Assembly: GCA_903921785.1 (NCBI GenBank) | Contig: CAIXRH010000009.1 | Span: forward strand, 1 to 60,724 | DNA: 60,724 nucleotides | Source of the DNA: an uncultured Pseudomonadota bacterium | GTDB taxonomy: Bacteria; Myxococcota_A; UBA796; SXON01 | Reading direction: 5' to 3' | Shown here: piece by piece, positions 7,673 to 17,173 of the stretch | How the letters are laid out: each line of letters begins with the position of its first letter | How positions within the stretch are numbered: the first letter of the stretch is position 1 | Notes under the pieces: generated by a model | What the model was told of the DNA's origin: nothing | The model's database searches: none | Seen by the model: only the letters and a program-made list of their open reading frames with translations | Translations under genes and position numbers: made by a program

Positions 7673-9937
7673 TCAGCCCGTCCGGCCGCCCTGCGCCGCC
7701 ACGATCCGCTCGATCAGCCTCCGCTCCGAGCTGGCGGGAAGCTCCGCTGACGGCACCTCGGGCCCTAGCCCCGCTGCGTACAACCATGCGCCGACGAGCC
7801 CCCGCGACTCGGGGTCCGCCGCCGCCGCGAGGCTCCGAGCCCGCTCGGCCGCGGCGAGGGCCTCGCCGCCGAGCTGGCTGCGCAGCCACGCCACCAGCGC
7901 CCACGCCATCGCCCCCTCCCCCGCCGCCTCGCCCGCGCTCGGGAGCAGCGGTTCGACCAACGTAAGCGCCTCCCGGAGCACCCCCCGGCCCGCGACCACC
8001 ACGGCGAGCATCCGCTCCGCTGCGAACGCGTGGAGGATGAACCCCACCGCCCGCCGCTCGGCGGCCGAATCCCGGAGCACCCGTTCGGCCTCCTCCAGGC
8101 GACCCTGATCCATGAGCGCCGCGGCGAGCACACGTTGCGCCAACGAGGCGCTCGCGAGGGCGCCGAGCGCCTGGAATTCCGCGATGGCCGCCTCGGCCGC
8201 CTCGACAGCCCGAGGGTCGGCGCGGTGCTGAAGCGCCTGTGCCAGGTAGTGGCGGGCCCGGGCGATCTCCCGGCGGTCCCCCTCGCGGCCCCACGCATCG
8301 AGCACGACGCGGATCCGCTCCTCCACCCCGGCGAACTGCCCGGCCTCCGAGTCGATGAGGGCGGCGAGGATCCGCCCGTGGCGGGCGCCGGCGTCGTCGT
8401 GGCCGGCCAGGGCGGCGAAGTCGGCGCGCGCTTCGTCCAGACGACCAAGGCGGTGGCGGATGAGCCCGCGCAGCGCGAGGAGGTCGGTGTCAAAACCGAG
8501 GGCGGCCGCCCGGTCGAGCGCGGCGAGCGCCGCTTCGGCGTGGTTGAGCTGCCAGCGGGCCTCGCCGCGGGCGAACCACAGGGCGTGGTCGCAGCGGTCG
8601 TCCGGCAGCCGCTCGAGCGCCGCGCCGTACGAAGGCCAGCCGCCGCGCACCCGGCACGCGTGGTGCAGCGAAGCCAGCAGCGGCGCCGACTCCACAGGGG
8701 GAAGCTCCGTGGCTGCGGCCAGGGCGATCTCCAGCTCGCGCTGCCGGGCAACGACGGACAGCCCCGCCAGCCACCCCGCTACGCCCGCCGGCACCGCGGT
8801 CGGCCGCGGCAGCTCCCCCACCAGCCTCAGGCGGATCTCCCCTCGCGCCGACCACCGCGGCACGAGGAACCCGGCCAAAACGAGGTCGTCCAGCGGCTCC
8901 GTCGCGCCCGCGACCGCCTCCGCTGCGGCGAACGGAAAATCCCCGGGAAACCAGGCCAGTGCGGCGGCTGCCGCGCGAGCGGCCGGCCCGAGTCGGGCCA
9001 GCGCTTCGGCCCACTCCGGGTCCGGCGGCAGCACGTCGGGAAGCGCGTCGAGCACGGCGGGCGCCCCCTCGTAGCGCAAGCGCCGCGCGAGCCGGGCCAG
9101 GGCGGCCGGCGCGCCGCGCGATCGCGAGACGAGCCCCTCAACCGCCGCTTCTTCCTCCTCCCGCAACGAGCGCGGCACCAAAAGTCGGAGCGTGGCCCGG
9201 GCCGCTGCCGCGTCGAGCGGGCCGACCGAGACGGTGAGCGCGCCCTCCACCCCGCCCCCGACCACGAGGCGTCGCGGGCCGAGAGGGAACGGCAGACGCC
9301 CGGCGGCGCCGTCGAAGACCAGGAGGCCGGGCCACGCGGCGACGGCCGTGAGGACGTTCGCACGCTCGGGGGCGCAGCCGAGCCGGTCGGCCACGCGGGA
9401 GACCACATCCGTGGCGCCACGAAGGTCCACCCATGCGACGACGCCGGGCCACGCCGCGGCGACGGCCCGCGCGACCGCCTGCAGGCCCATCCCCGGGAGC
9501 CCGACGATCTGGCACGGGCGCGCCGGCAACGCGGCCAGCAGCTCCGCGACCTCGGCCTCGCGGCCGATCACCGGGTGATCGACCGGCGGCGGCGCGGCGG
9601 CGATCGGTTCGAGAGGCGCTTCGGCCGTCTGGGGGAGGCGGAGACGATACCCCTCCCCGCGCGTGGTCAGGAGGTACTGCGGATCCCCAGCGTCCACCTC
9701 GATCTTCACCCGGAGCCGGGCGAGGGTGACGTCCACCGTCCGGGTGACCATCGTGGCGCGGTAGCCCCAGGCGCGCTCCAGGAGCTCTCCCCGGGGCACC
9801 GGCGCACCCGCCGCGTCGAGCAGCACCCGGAGCACCCGACATTCGAGGTCCGAGAGTCGGCTTTCCCCCACCGGACCCCGGAGGTGGCCGGTGTCGAGGT
9901 CGATCTGGACCGCACCAAACGCGAGCAGCTGGGCCAT
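7673..9937 (-). CDS. Winged-helix / NTPase-like / TPR regulator
   Basis: The protein is 754 residues from the ATG at 9937; longer readings add an Arg-rich leader with no coding character. Residues 5-100 are an OmpR/PhoB-type winged helix (LSDLECRVLRVLL, then TRTVDVTLARLRVKIE). Residues about 122-400 resemble an AAA/STAND ATPase, but the P-loop position reads GLPGMGLQ (146-153), lacking the Lys and Thr needed for nucleotide binding. The C-terminal half is helical and TPR-like. The layout resembles AfsR-type or MalT-like regulators. The target may be the divergent neighbouring gene. Confidence 0.75.
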   Translation of the reverse strand: MAQLLAFGAVQIDLDTGHLRGPVGESRLSDLECRVLRVLLDAAGAPVPRGELLERAWGYRATMVTRTVDVTLARLRVKIEVDAGDPQYLLTTRGEGYRLRLPQTAEAPLEPIAAAPPPVDHPVIGREAEVAELLAALPARPCQIVGLPGMGLQAVARAVAAAWPGVVAWVDLRGATDVVSRVADRLGCAPERANVLTAVAAWPGLLVFDGAAGRLPFPLGPRRLVVGGGVEGALTVSVGPLDAAAARATLRLLVPRSLREEEEAAVEGLVSRSRGAPAALARLARRLRYEGAPAVLDALPDVLPPDPEWAEALARLGPAARAAAAALAWFPGDFPFAAAEAVAGATEPLDDLVLAGFLVPRWSARGEIRLRLVGELPRPTAVPAGVAGWLAGLSVVARQRELEIALAAATELPPVESAPLLASLHHACRVRGGWPSYGAALERLPDDRCDHALWFARGEARWQLNHAEAALAALDRAAALGFDTDLLALRGLIRHRLGRLDEARADFAALAGHDDAGARHGRILAALIDSEAGQFAGVEERIRVVLDAWGREGDRREIARARHYLAQALQHRADPRAVEAAEAAIAEFQALGALASASLAQRVLAAALMDQGRLEEAERVLRDSAAERRAVGFILHAFAAERMLAVVVAGRGVLREALTLVEPLLPSAGEAAGEGAMAWALVAWLRSQLGGEALAAAERARSLAAAADPESRGLVGAWLYAAGLGPEVPSAELPASSERRLIERIVAAQGGRTG

Positions 9938-9972
9938 GCCGCGACGGCCTATCTCGCGACGCGGGGGTCGGC

Positions 9973-9988
9973 TGTTGCGTGCCGTTAC
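9973..9988. promoter_or_regulatory. Inverted repeat in a divergent promoter region
   Basis: GCGTG and CACGC flank a 6-bp spacer in the 116-bp gap between the winged-helix regulator and the divergent secreted-protein gene. It could be an operator, but there is no independent support. Confidence 0.25.
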
Positions 9989-10053
9989 ACGCTGTTCGTC
10001 GTCGCCAGCGCCGGGCACGAGTACCCGGTCACCTCCGATCACCCCGGTGCTCC

Positions 10054-11085
10054 GTGACGTTCTTCCTCCTTGCATCGTTCGCCTCCGCCAACGACACCGG
10101 CAGCCTGCGCTTCGCCTACACCCAGTCCGCCGCGGTGCCCGACGGCGTCCGCACCCTCGCCCCCAAGGACGCCGTGCGCACCGCCGAGTCCCGGGAGCTC
10201 CTCCGCCTGGTGTCGATGGACCGCGCCACCCTCGCGGTGGACGTCCTGCCCCCCGCCTTGGGGAAGACGCCGGACCCGACCTGCGCGTCCGGCGCACAGG
10301 GCTTCCTCTCGTTGGAGGCGGTGGCCTGGAACGGCACGACCACCCACGAGAGCGTGCAGATCGCCGACCGCGGCGTGGACGTGGCCTCGCAGTCCGCCGA
10401 GCACAGCGTCTCCACGTACTCGGAGCGGCGCACCGTGGGCGACTTCGCCCTGGCCGCCCAGACCACCCGCCCCGGCGTGCGCGCCACGTACACCCTCCAG
10501 GCCGACGCGGAGTGGGCGATCCGCGCCTGCGATGGTTCGGTGCTCCGCGGCTGGACCGACCGCCAGACCGTGAGCCGCGTGGTGGAAGCGACCAGCACGA
10601 AGGCGGCGGACGCGATGCTCGATCCCGACGGGCTCCGTCGCACCGACGGCCTCGCCAGCCTCGCCGCCGCTGCGCAGCACGCGCTCTCCCGCGGCCGCGG
10701 CGACGTCGTCTCTCGAAAATACTTCGACGCGGGCGCGCCGGAGCTCATCGCCGCCGCGCGCTTGCTCCGCGGCTCGACCGCGACGACCTTCCAAGAGCGG
10801 CTGGCCGATCTCCGCCAGCACGCGCGCGGCGACGACCCGACGCCCGACGAAACCGCCTGGTCCGCCGCCCGGAAGCTCTGGACCGATCTGAGCGAAGCGC
10901 CCACCCGCTTCAGCGACCGCGGCCGGGTCTCGGCGATGGCCCGCTACGATCTCGCGCTCGCCGCGGAGCACGACGGCGACTTCGCCACCGCCGCCCGGGA
11001 CGCCCAGCTGGCCAACGAGACCCTCGGCCAGGACTGGATCGCGGTGTACGCGGCCGAGATGGAGGCGATGGCCGCCGTTCGTTGA
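10054..11085 (+). CDS. Secreted hypothetical protein
   Basis: The product is 343 residues from a GTG that opens the short signal peptide MTFFLLASFASA. The mature protein has a beta-rich first half and a helical second half from about residue 190, with a TPR-like helix pair near the end (ARYDLALAAEHDGDFATAAR). Two Cys residues in the first half could form a disulfide. I do not recognise the family. The gene is divergent from a winged-helix regulator, so it may be regulated by it. Confidence 0.65.
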   Translation: MTFFLLASFASANDTGSLRFAYTQSAAVPDGVRTLAPKDAVRTAESRELLRLVSMDRATLAVDVLPPALGKTPDPTCASGAQGFLSLEAVAWNGTTTHESVQIADRGVDVASQSAEHSVSTYSERRTVGDFALAAQTTRPGVRATYTLQADAEWAIRACDGSVLRGWTDRQTVSRVVEATSTKAADAMLDPDGLRRTDGLASLAAAAQHALSRGRGDVVSRKYFDAGAPELIAAARLLRGSTATTFQERLADLRQHARGDDPTPDETAWSAARKLWTDLSEAPTRFSDRGRVSAMARYDLALAAEHDGDFATAARDAQLANETLGQDWIAVYAAEMEAMAAVR

Positions 11086-11100
11086 GCAGGGACGAACCTA

Positions 11101-11191
11101 CCCAAGGAGCTGCGGTCGAGCCGCGGCCTTCCCGGCGGGAGCGCCGCGATCGAGGAGCCATGGGCGGCGAGAATGGCGAGGCGCGCGCGCC
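11101..11191 (+). repeat. Dispersed intergenic repeat, copy B
   Basis: This copy includes GGTCGAGCCGCGGCCTTCCC, then GATCGAGGAGCC, then GGCGGCGAGAATGGCGAGG. It fills the whole gap between the secreted-protein gene and the convergent beta-helix gene, whose stop is only a few bases away. Confidence 0.75.
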
Positions 11192-11197
11192 CGCGAA

Positions 11198-12547
11198 TCA
11201 GCGCCGGCGGCGGGCGAGGAGGCCGGCGGCCCCGAGGAGGGCGAGACCAAGGTTGGCGGCCGTGGGAGGTCCGGAAGCGCAGCCGAGGCAGCCGCGGGCC
11301 TCACCGTCCTCGCCCTCGTCGGGCCAGTAGGGGCCGTCGTCCACGTCGGCCCCGGGCGCGGCGCAGGCGAAGGTCGCCTTCAGCGCCACGCCAAGCGGGC
11401 CGGGTTGCGAGTCGGCCTCCAGCGCGCCGACCGTGGGAGGCTCCGCGCGGTGGATCCCGCAGAAGTCGTCGGACAGGGTGACCTCGCCGACCCCGGCCCC
11501 GACGAGGGGGCCGTCCGCCACGGCGCCGAAGTCCCAGCTCGCGGCGTCGACCCAGCATTCGGCGGGCGTGGCGCAGGTGACGTTCGCGTCGGCCGCCGCG
11601 GCGCCGAGGGAGAACGGGGCGCCCGACGGAGAGTAGCCGGCGTTGTCCAGAACCCGGACGTCGGTCGCCTCGGCAGAAACGCGCAGGCCGCCCGACCCCT
11701 CATCGACGAGCGTGTTGCCCGCCACGACGACGTCGTGGACCGCGTCCCAGTAGGCGTAGACATAGATGGCGCCGTCGCCGCCGCCCACCACGACGTTGTT
11801 TACCACCCTCACGTTCGGGCCACCCACCTCGATGCTGCCGTTGTTCACCGAGCGCGCCACGAGGTTGCCCTGCACGGTCACCCGGTAGGCGTCGTCTTCG
11901 CCGCCGAAGACCTCGATGCCGGGGCCCTGGGTGTCCACCACCACGTTGTCGGCGATGAGCCCCCAAGAGTCCTTCTTCAGCTCCAGGCCGTAGCCGACGG
12001 CCGAGGAGACCACTCCGTCGATGAGGTTGCCGCGTACGACCACATCCTTCGCCACGCAGCTCCCAGCGCCTTCGTGGCAGCCCAGGTAGAGCGCGGTGGC
12101 GTTCATGTCCTGGAAGGTGTTGCCCTCGATCGTGAGCCCGACGGTGTCCACCGAGTTCGCGGAGACCCCGATGCCGCCCACGCCGGTGAACGTGTTGTCG
12201 ACGATCGAGACGTGGTCGCCCGACTTCACCTTGATCGCGTCGATGTCGGCCTCGGTAGGGCCGAAGGCGAGCCCCTGCACGGTGACCCAGCTCGCCGTGA
12301 CGTCGATCACGTTGCTGCTGGTCCCGGTGTAGACGATGCGGGGCAGCTCGTGGCGAACGGCTCCGCGGACGGTGATCGGCGCGCCCTCCTCGCCACCGAC
12401 GCTCAGCGTACACGGTCCCGCGTAGTCGCCCTCCGCGAGCAGGACCTCGTCGCCCGGGGCGGCCGCGTTGGCCGCGCCACACCAGTCCTCCCCCGGGGCA
12501 ACGTTGACCGTGGCGGCGAACGCCGGGACCAGGAGGGCGAGGATCAT
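11198..12547 (-). CDS. Right-handed beta-helix surface protein with MYXO-CTERM tail
   Basis: The 449-residue protein has the short signal peptide MILALLVPAFA. About residues 50-320 are parallel beta-helix coils rich in V/I/N/G (VSIVDNTFTGVGGIGVSAN, VRVVNNVVVGGGDGAIYVY), as in pectate-lyase-like proteins; Asn ladders are visible. The C-terminus is a good MYXO-CTERM signal: CLGC, a hydrophobic helix and the Arg cluster ARRRR. It is probably exported and anchored on the cell surface. Catalytic residues of a named lyase family cannot be assigned, so it may be structural or carbohydrate-binding. Confidence 0.8.
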   Translation of the reverse strand: MILALLVPAFAATVNVAPGEDWCGAANAAAPGDEVLLAEGDYAGPCTLSVGGEEGAPITVRGAVRHELPRIVYTGTSSNVIDVTASWVTVQGLAFGPTEADIDAIKVKSGDHVSIVDNTFTGVGGIGVSANSVDTVGLTIEGNTFQDMNATALYLGCHEGAGSCVAKDVVVRGNLIDGVVSSAVGYGLELKKDSWGLIADNVVVDTQGPGIEVFGGEDDAYRVTVQGNLVARSVNNGSIEVGGPNVRVVNNVVVGGGDGAIYVYAYWDAVHDVVVAGNTLVDEGSGGLRVSAEATDVRVLDNAGYSPSGAPFSLGAAAADANVTCATPAECWVDAASWDFGAVADGPLVGAGVGEVTLSDDFCGIHRAEPPTVGALEADSQPGPLGVALKATFACAAPGADVDDGPYWPDEGEDGEARGCLGCASGPPTAANLGLALLGAAGLLARRRR

Positions 12548-12591
12548 CGGGCTCCGCGGGGGGTGGGCGTCCTAACCTGCACCGCGGACGG

Positions 12592-13467
12592 TCAGCGCGG
12601 CTTCTCCGCCACCACCCTCACGTAGTCGAAGGGGTACACCAGGTAGGGCAGGGACGCCGCGATGTAGGCGAGGTCGTAGCGGAGGTACACGCCCGGGGGC
12701 CGCGTCAACATCCAGCGCCGGAAGGCCGGGAAGACCCGATCGACGATGGACTCCGACTCGCGCACGACGAAGCCGGCGGCGCGGAGATCGGCGAGCCACG
12801 CGTCACGATCCCCGAGGTTGGCGCCCGGGATCGACTGTGACCGGCAGATGAGGTCGCAGGCGAGGCGTTGCCAGAAGCTCCGCGGCGGCGGTACCACGAG
12901 GTCCACCACCGAGAGGCGGCCCCCCGGCTTGAGCACCCGGTAGGCCTCCGCGAAGAACGCCCGGCGGGGATCGAAGTGGAAGGCCGCCTCCACCGAGACC
13001 ACGGCGTCCACCGAAGCGTCGGCGGCGCGGAGCGCCAGCACGCTCCCGTGATGCAGGTCCACGGCACCGGAGAGCCCGGCCGCCGCTACGCGCGTCGCGG
13101 CCGTCGCCAGCTGCACCGCCGACACATTGACCCCGGTCACGCGCGCGCCGGTGGTCGACGCGAGCTGGATGGCGTTGGTGCCGAAGCCACAGCCGGCGTC
13201 CACCACGTGGTGACCCTCGCGAGCGTCCGCGCCGCGGATCACCAGGTCGAACATGGCGTAGTTCGCTCGTTCCAGCGAGCGGGGCTCGCGCGGGTGCAGG
13301 TCGGCCCAGTACCCCATGTTGACCACCGGGGTCTCCCCGGTGCCCTCGATCGCGCCGTCGCCGCGCAGATCGTAGAGCTCCCCCGCGCTCCCCCGGCCGA
13401 GGAGGAAACGAGGCCACGCGCGCATACGCGTCCACCAGCCGGGACGGCGAGGAAGGTCGGGGGTCAC
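12592..13467 (-). CDS. SAM-dependent methyltransferase
   Basis: The class I methyltransferase has motif I VVDAGCGFGTNAIQLA, followed by an acidic loop and DLHHGSVLALRAADASVDAV (motifs II/III) and LKPGGRLSVVDLVVPP. It resembles the UbiE/sterol/tocopherol C-methyltransferase group, and small-molecule or lipid methylation is likely. The start chosen is a GTG at 13467 (291 residues); an ATG at 13425 is equally possible. It lies downstream of the MFS transporter on the same strand, separated by a repeat copy. Confidence 0.8.
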   Translation of the reverse strand: MTPDLPRRPGWWTRMRAWPRFLLGRGSAGELYDLRGDGAIEGTGETPVVNMGYWADLHPREPRSLERANYAMFDLVIRGADAREGHHVVDAGCGFGTNAIQLASTTGARVTGVNVSAVQLATAATRVAAAGLSGAVDLHHGSVLALRAADASVDAVVSVEAAFHFDPRRAFFAEAYRVLKPGGRLSVVDLVVPPPRSFWQRLACDLICRSQSIPGANLGDRDAWLADLRAAGFVVRESESIVDRVFPAFRRWMLTRPPGVYLRYDLAYIAASLPYLVYPFDYVRVVAEKPR

Positions 13468-13513
13468 GGGGTGGAGAGTATCACCGCCACGCCTGGGCGT
13501 TCGGAGCCGCTTC

Positions 13514-13600
13514 GGCGCCCGCCCCGCCAGGCTCGCCGCGGCGGCTCCTCGACCGCGGCGTTCCCGGGAGGCAAGCCGGGGCTCGACCACCCGCCCCTCG
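13514..13600 (-). repeat. Dispersed intergenic repeat, copy C
   Basis: On the minus strand it reads GGGTGGTCGAGCCCCGGC, then CGCGGTCGAGGAGCCGCCG, then GCGAGCCTGGCGGGGCGGG. The GAGCCTGG variant, instead of GAGAATGG, is shared only with copy D. It lies between the MFS transporter stop and the methyltransferase start. Confidence 0.75.
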
Positions 13601-13611
13601 ACGTCCTTCGT

Positions 13612-14907
13612 TTAGGGATTCGCGGGAAACCCGTACGAATCTGCACCCGGGGCCACCGACGGAACGGAGCCGTCTTCTGGCACCGTCGCCCACACCCGGG
13701 CGAGCAAGGAGCGTACCGGCCACGCGGCGCCGAGGGCGACGAGGCCGAGTACGGCGAGGATCCCGGCCGCGATCAGCGTGGCGACCATGCCGAAGGTGGG
13801 TCCCACCAACGCGGTGAGCGGCGACGTGATGAGGCTCACCGCCTGCATCGCCAGGGGCCCAACCGGCGCGAGGCGGCGGTGAACGCCCCGGGTCATCGCC
13901 GTGATGAACCCGCCCCACACCAGGGGCTCACCGGCGCCGCTGAGCGCCTGCCCGAGCAGGAGCGTGGAGGGCCCCAAGCCGGTCAGCGCGAAGCCGACGG
14001 CCGCCACGACGAGGCCGAGCCCCGCCACCCCCAACGCCGGGACCTCAAAGCCCGCGGCCGAAGCCCCCGCCAACGCCACCGCGGCGAGCACGCCCACCAC
14101 CACGGCCCCGAGCGGGTTGGCGGCGAACGCCAGCGACGAGGAGAACGTGGACGGATCGTTGAGCGTCCACCCGAGGTCGGTGGCCGCCATGTCCACGCCC
14201 CACGCCAGGGCGCCGACGGCGAGCGCGGCGGCGGAGACGCCCAGGACGATCGGGCTCCAGGCCACGCGTCCCTCGTCCGGACCCGGCGCCGGCAGAAGGT
14301 ACTCCGCGACGGGGAGGCCGAGCCCCAGCAGTCCGACGACGCCGGAGAGCGCGGCGCAGGCCAGGACGACCGGCGTAGGGCCGAGCGCCTGGCCCGCGGC
14401 GCCGAACAGGAGGTTGGACAAGAAGGCGCCGGCGTTCACTGCGGCGTAGATTGCCACACAGATCGCCGCGATCGCGCCCTCCCGGCGCCCGAGGAACAAC
14501 CGCGCCGCGAGGCACGGCAAGCCGACGGAGAGCCCCACGCGGCCCGCGTTGGCGAGGACGACCCCCACGCTCACCCCGCCCGCTCCCGCGATCCCGTGCC
14601 CCACCGCCGTGGCGAGCAGGCCGAGGGCGGCGACCGCGCCTCCGCCGAGCAGCGGCGTGAGCGCCAGGAAAACGAGGACCCCGAGGAAGAACCCGCCGGT
14701 GGTGGCCGTACCGTAGCCGGAGAGGTCGACACCCTCGTTCATGAGCAGGAAGACGTACTGGCCACGGGCGCCGTAGTGCGCGAGGGCAGCCAGGAACGCC
14801 ACGATCGGCAGCCCCGCGATCACCCCCCAGCGCCGCGCCGTCGCCGCGCCCGGCTCCCCGGAGACGGAGGACCACACCGACGCGTCGACTGGCGCTTCCA
14901 AGGACAT
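13612..14907 (-). CDS. MFS/POT-like 12-helix transporter
   Basis: The 431-residue integral membrane protein has about 12 Ala/Gly/Leu-rich helices. The short motif YAAVNAGAFLSNLLFG resembles the signature of proton-coupled oligopeptide (POT) members of the major facilitator superfamily, and GRREGAIAA sits at the expected cytoplasmic loop. It is probably a proton-driven importer or exporter of a small solute in the inner membrane. The substrate is unknown. About 25 hydrophilic residues precede the first helix. Confidence 0.65.
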   Translation of the reverse strand: MSLEAPVDASVWSSVSGEPGAATARRWGVIAGLPIVAFLAALAHYGARGQYVFLLMNEGVDLSGYGTATTGGFFLGVLVFLALTPLLGGGAVAALGLLATAVGHGIAGAGGVSVGVVLANAGRVGLSVGLPCLAARLFLGRREGAIAAICVAIYAAVNAGAFLSNLLFGAAGQALGPTPVVLACAALSGVVGLLGLGLPVAEYLLPAPGPDEGRVAWSPIVLGVSAAALAVGALAWGVDMAATDLGWTLNDPSTFSSSLAFAANPLGAVVVGVLAAVALAGASAAGFEVPALGVAGLGLVVAAVGFALTGLGPSTLLLGQALSGAGEPLVWGGFITAMTRGVHRRLAPVGPLAMQAVSLITSPLTALVGPTFGMVATLIAAGILAVLGLVALGAAWPVRSLLARVWATVPEDGSVPSVAPGADSYGFPANP

Positions 14908-15011
14908 CCCCAGGGACTAACGGGCCGAACCGCCGCCGTCGTCACGCACCGACCCGCGCAGGTGCAACGACGCGACGCGACGTCCCCGCCAAGCCGGTTA
15001 GCCGGCCGCGG

Positions 15012-17162
15012 ATGTCGCCCCTCCTCCTCCTCGTCGCCGCCGCCTTCGCGCTCGAAGGCATGTGGCTCCCCGCGCAGCTCCCCGATCAGGCCCCTGCGCT
15101 GCGCTCCGCCGGCTTCTCCGGGGACCCCGCCGCGCTCGCCGACCTCCACGGCGCCCCGCTCGGCGCCGTCGTCAGCCTCGGCGGCTGCACCGCGACCTTC
15201 GTGAGCGACACCGGGCTGCTCATCACCAACCACCACTGCGTCACCGGGATGCTGCAGCGGGCGCAGAAGGAGGGGGAGAACCTGGAGGAGACCGGGTTCT
15301 ACGCCGCCACGCGCGACGATGAGCGTCCCGGCGGCGCCGGCGCCCGGGTGTGGATCACCCAGTCCACCGAGGACGTCACCGCCAAGGTGGTCGGCGCGCT
15401 CTCGCCCAAGCTCGGCGATCGTGCCCGCAACGACGCGATCGACGCGGCGAGCAAGCGCCTCGTCGCCGCCTGCGAGCGTACACCCGGCACCCGCTGCCGC
15501 GTGGCCTCCTACTACGAAGGCCTGCAGTACTCGCTCATCCGCCAGCTCGAACTGCGCGACGTGCGCGTCGTCATGGCGCCGCCCGACATGGTCGGCAACT
15601 ACGGCGACGAGGTCGACAACTGGCACTGGCCGCGCCACGCCGGGGACTTCGGCTTCCTCCGCGCCTACGTGGGCAAGGACGGGAAGCCGGCGGACTACTC
15701 CCCGGAGAACGTGCCGTACACGCCGCCGCAGCACGTCACTGTGGCGCCCCGCGGCCCCGAGCCGGGCGAGTTCGTGATGGTGGCCGGCTACCCGGGCCGC
15801 ACGCAGCGCTGGCGCACGGCGCTGGAGGTCGAGCGGGAGGCCACGCTGCGGATCCCCTCGGTGCTCGAGCATGGCGGCTGGGTCTTGCAGACGTTGCAGG
15901 ACCGCATCACCGCCGAGCCCGCGCTCGCGGCGAAGCTCACCGTCCCGCGGCTCGGCCTGGGCAACTCGGTCTTCAAGAACAAGGGGATGCTCGAGGGGTT
16001 CGCCCGCGCCGGCGCGGTGGAGCATGCCCGCGCCCGCGACGCCGCGCTCGACGCCTGGGTCGCCGCCGACCCGGCGCGCGCAGCGAAGTGGGCCGCGCCG
16101 ATCGCCGAGCTCCGCGCCGTCATCACCCGCCGCGACGCCACCCGCCTCGCCGATGAGCGTATGGACTGGCTCGGCCGATCCACGCTCCTCTCCGCCGCCC
16201 GCGCGCTGTATTTGTGGAGCCACGAGCAGCAGAAGCCCGACGCGCTCCGGGAGCTCGGCTACCAGGACCGCGACGCCCCGCGCACCAAGGCGTGGATCGG
16301 CGACCTCGACGCCTCCCTGGAGCCGGGCACCGAACGGGTCGTCTTCGAACATTTCCTCCGCCTCGTCCTCGCCCTCCCCGTGGACCAGCAGCCGCCGGAG
16401 CTCGTGGCCTGGCTCGCGCAGTCGCCGGGCGCCACCGCCGACGTGGACGGTACCGTCGCCGCCGCGCTCACCCGCCTCTACGGCGCGCCCACCCTCACCG
16501 ACAAGGCCACCCGGCTCGCGCTCTTCGGGAAGAAGCCAGCCATCTTCAACGCGTCCCACGACGGCTTCGTGTCCCTGGCCGTGGCGCTCTCGGCGTACGA
16601 CGAGCGCCGCCGCGACGCCGACAAGGCGGATCAAGGCGCCTTCTCACGCCTGCGCCCCGCGTACGCCGACGCGCTGCGCACCTTCGACCCTGCCCGCGCC
16701 TACCCCGACGCCAACAGCACCCTCCGGGTCAGCTTCGGCACGGTCCAGGGCTACCAGCCGCGGGACGCCGTCACCTACACCCCGCAGACGACGGTCCGCG
16801 GCATCGTGGAGAAGGCTGGGGCGTGGCCGTTCGCCGCCCCGCCGCCGCTGCTCGCGGCGATCCAGGCAGGCCAGTGGGGCGCCTGGGCGGACCCCGCGCT
16901 CGGCACGGTGCCCGTCGATTTCCTCGCCGACCTCGACATCACCGGCGGCAACAGCGGCTCCGCCACGCTCGACGCACAGGGGCGCCTCGTCGGCCTGGTG
17001 TTCGACAGCAACTACGAGGGCATCGGCAGCGACTGGCTCCACGAGGCCACGATGGCCCGCTCGGTGCACGTCGATGTCCGGTACGTGCTCTGGTACCTCG
17101 ACGCGGTGGCCGGGGCAGACAGCCTGCTCCGCGAGATGGGCATCCTGCCCAGCGTCGGATAG
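15012..17162 (+). CDS. S46-family dipeptidyl-peptidase
   Basis: The 716-residue secreted serine peptidase resembles DPP7/DPP11. After the signal peptide MSPLLLLVAAAFA come the S46 hallmarks: GGCTATFVSDTGLLITNHHC (catalytic His), EVDNWHWPRHAGDFGFLRAY (Asp region) and TGGNSGSA with nucleophile Ser648. The length matches the family. Eighteen residues after the Ser, the position that sets P1 specificity in Porphyromonas enzymes (Gly in DPP7, Arg in DPP11) is Ser666. It probably releases dipeptides in the periplasm or outside the cell for amino-acid nutrition. Confidence 0.9.
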   Translation: MSPLLLLVAAAFALEGMWLPAQLPDQAPALRSAGFSGDPAALADLHGAPLGAVVSLGGCTATFVSDTGLLITNHHCVTGMLQRAQKEGENLEETGFYAATRDDERPGGAGARVWITQSTEDVTAKVVGALSPKLGDRARNDAIDAASKRLVAACERTPGTRCRVASYYEGLQYSLIRQLELRDVRVVMAPPDMVGNYGDEVDNWHWPRHAGDFGFLRAYVGKDGKPADYSPENVPYTPPQHVTVAPRGPEPGEFVMVAGYPGRTQRWRTALEVEREATLRIPSVLEHGGWVLQTLQDRITAEPALAAKLTVPRLGLGNSVFKNKGMLEGFARAGAVEHARARDAALDAWVAADPARAAKWAAPIAELRAVITRRDATRLADERMDWLGRSTLLSAARALYLWSHEQQKPDALRELGYQDRDAPRTKAWIGDLDASLEPGTERVVFEHFLRLVLALPVDQQPPELVAWLAQSPGATADVDGTVAAALTRLYGAPTLTDKATRLALFGKKPAIFNASHDGFVSLAVALSAYDERRRDADKADQGAFSRLRPAYADALRTFDPARAYPDANSTLRVSFGTVQGYQPRDAVTYTPQTTVRGIVEKAGAWPFAAPPPLLAAIQAGQWGAWADPALGTVPVDFLADLDITGGNSGSATLDAQGRLVGLVFDSNYEGIGSDWLHEATMARSVHVDVRYVLWYLDAVAGADSLLREMGILPSVG

Positions 17163-17173
17163 CCGAGCCCCGC

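Noticed and set aside
8030-10057. A 675-residue plus-strand frame opposite the winged-helix regulator
   Set aside because: It is Arg/Pro-rich, with no domain, and the minus-strand protein shows a clear winged helix and TPR helices.
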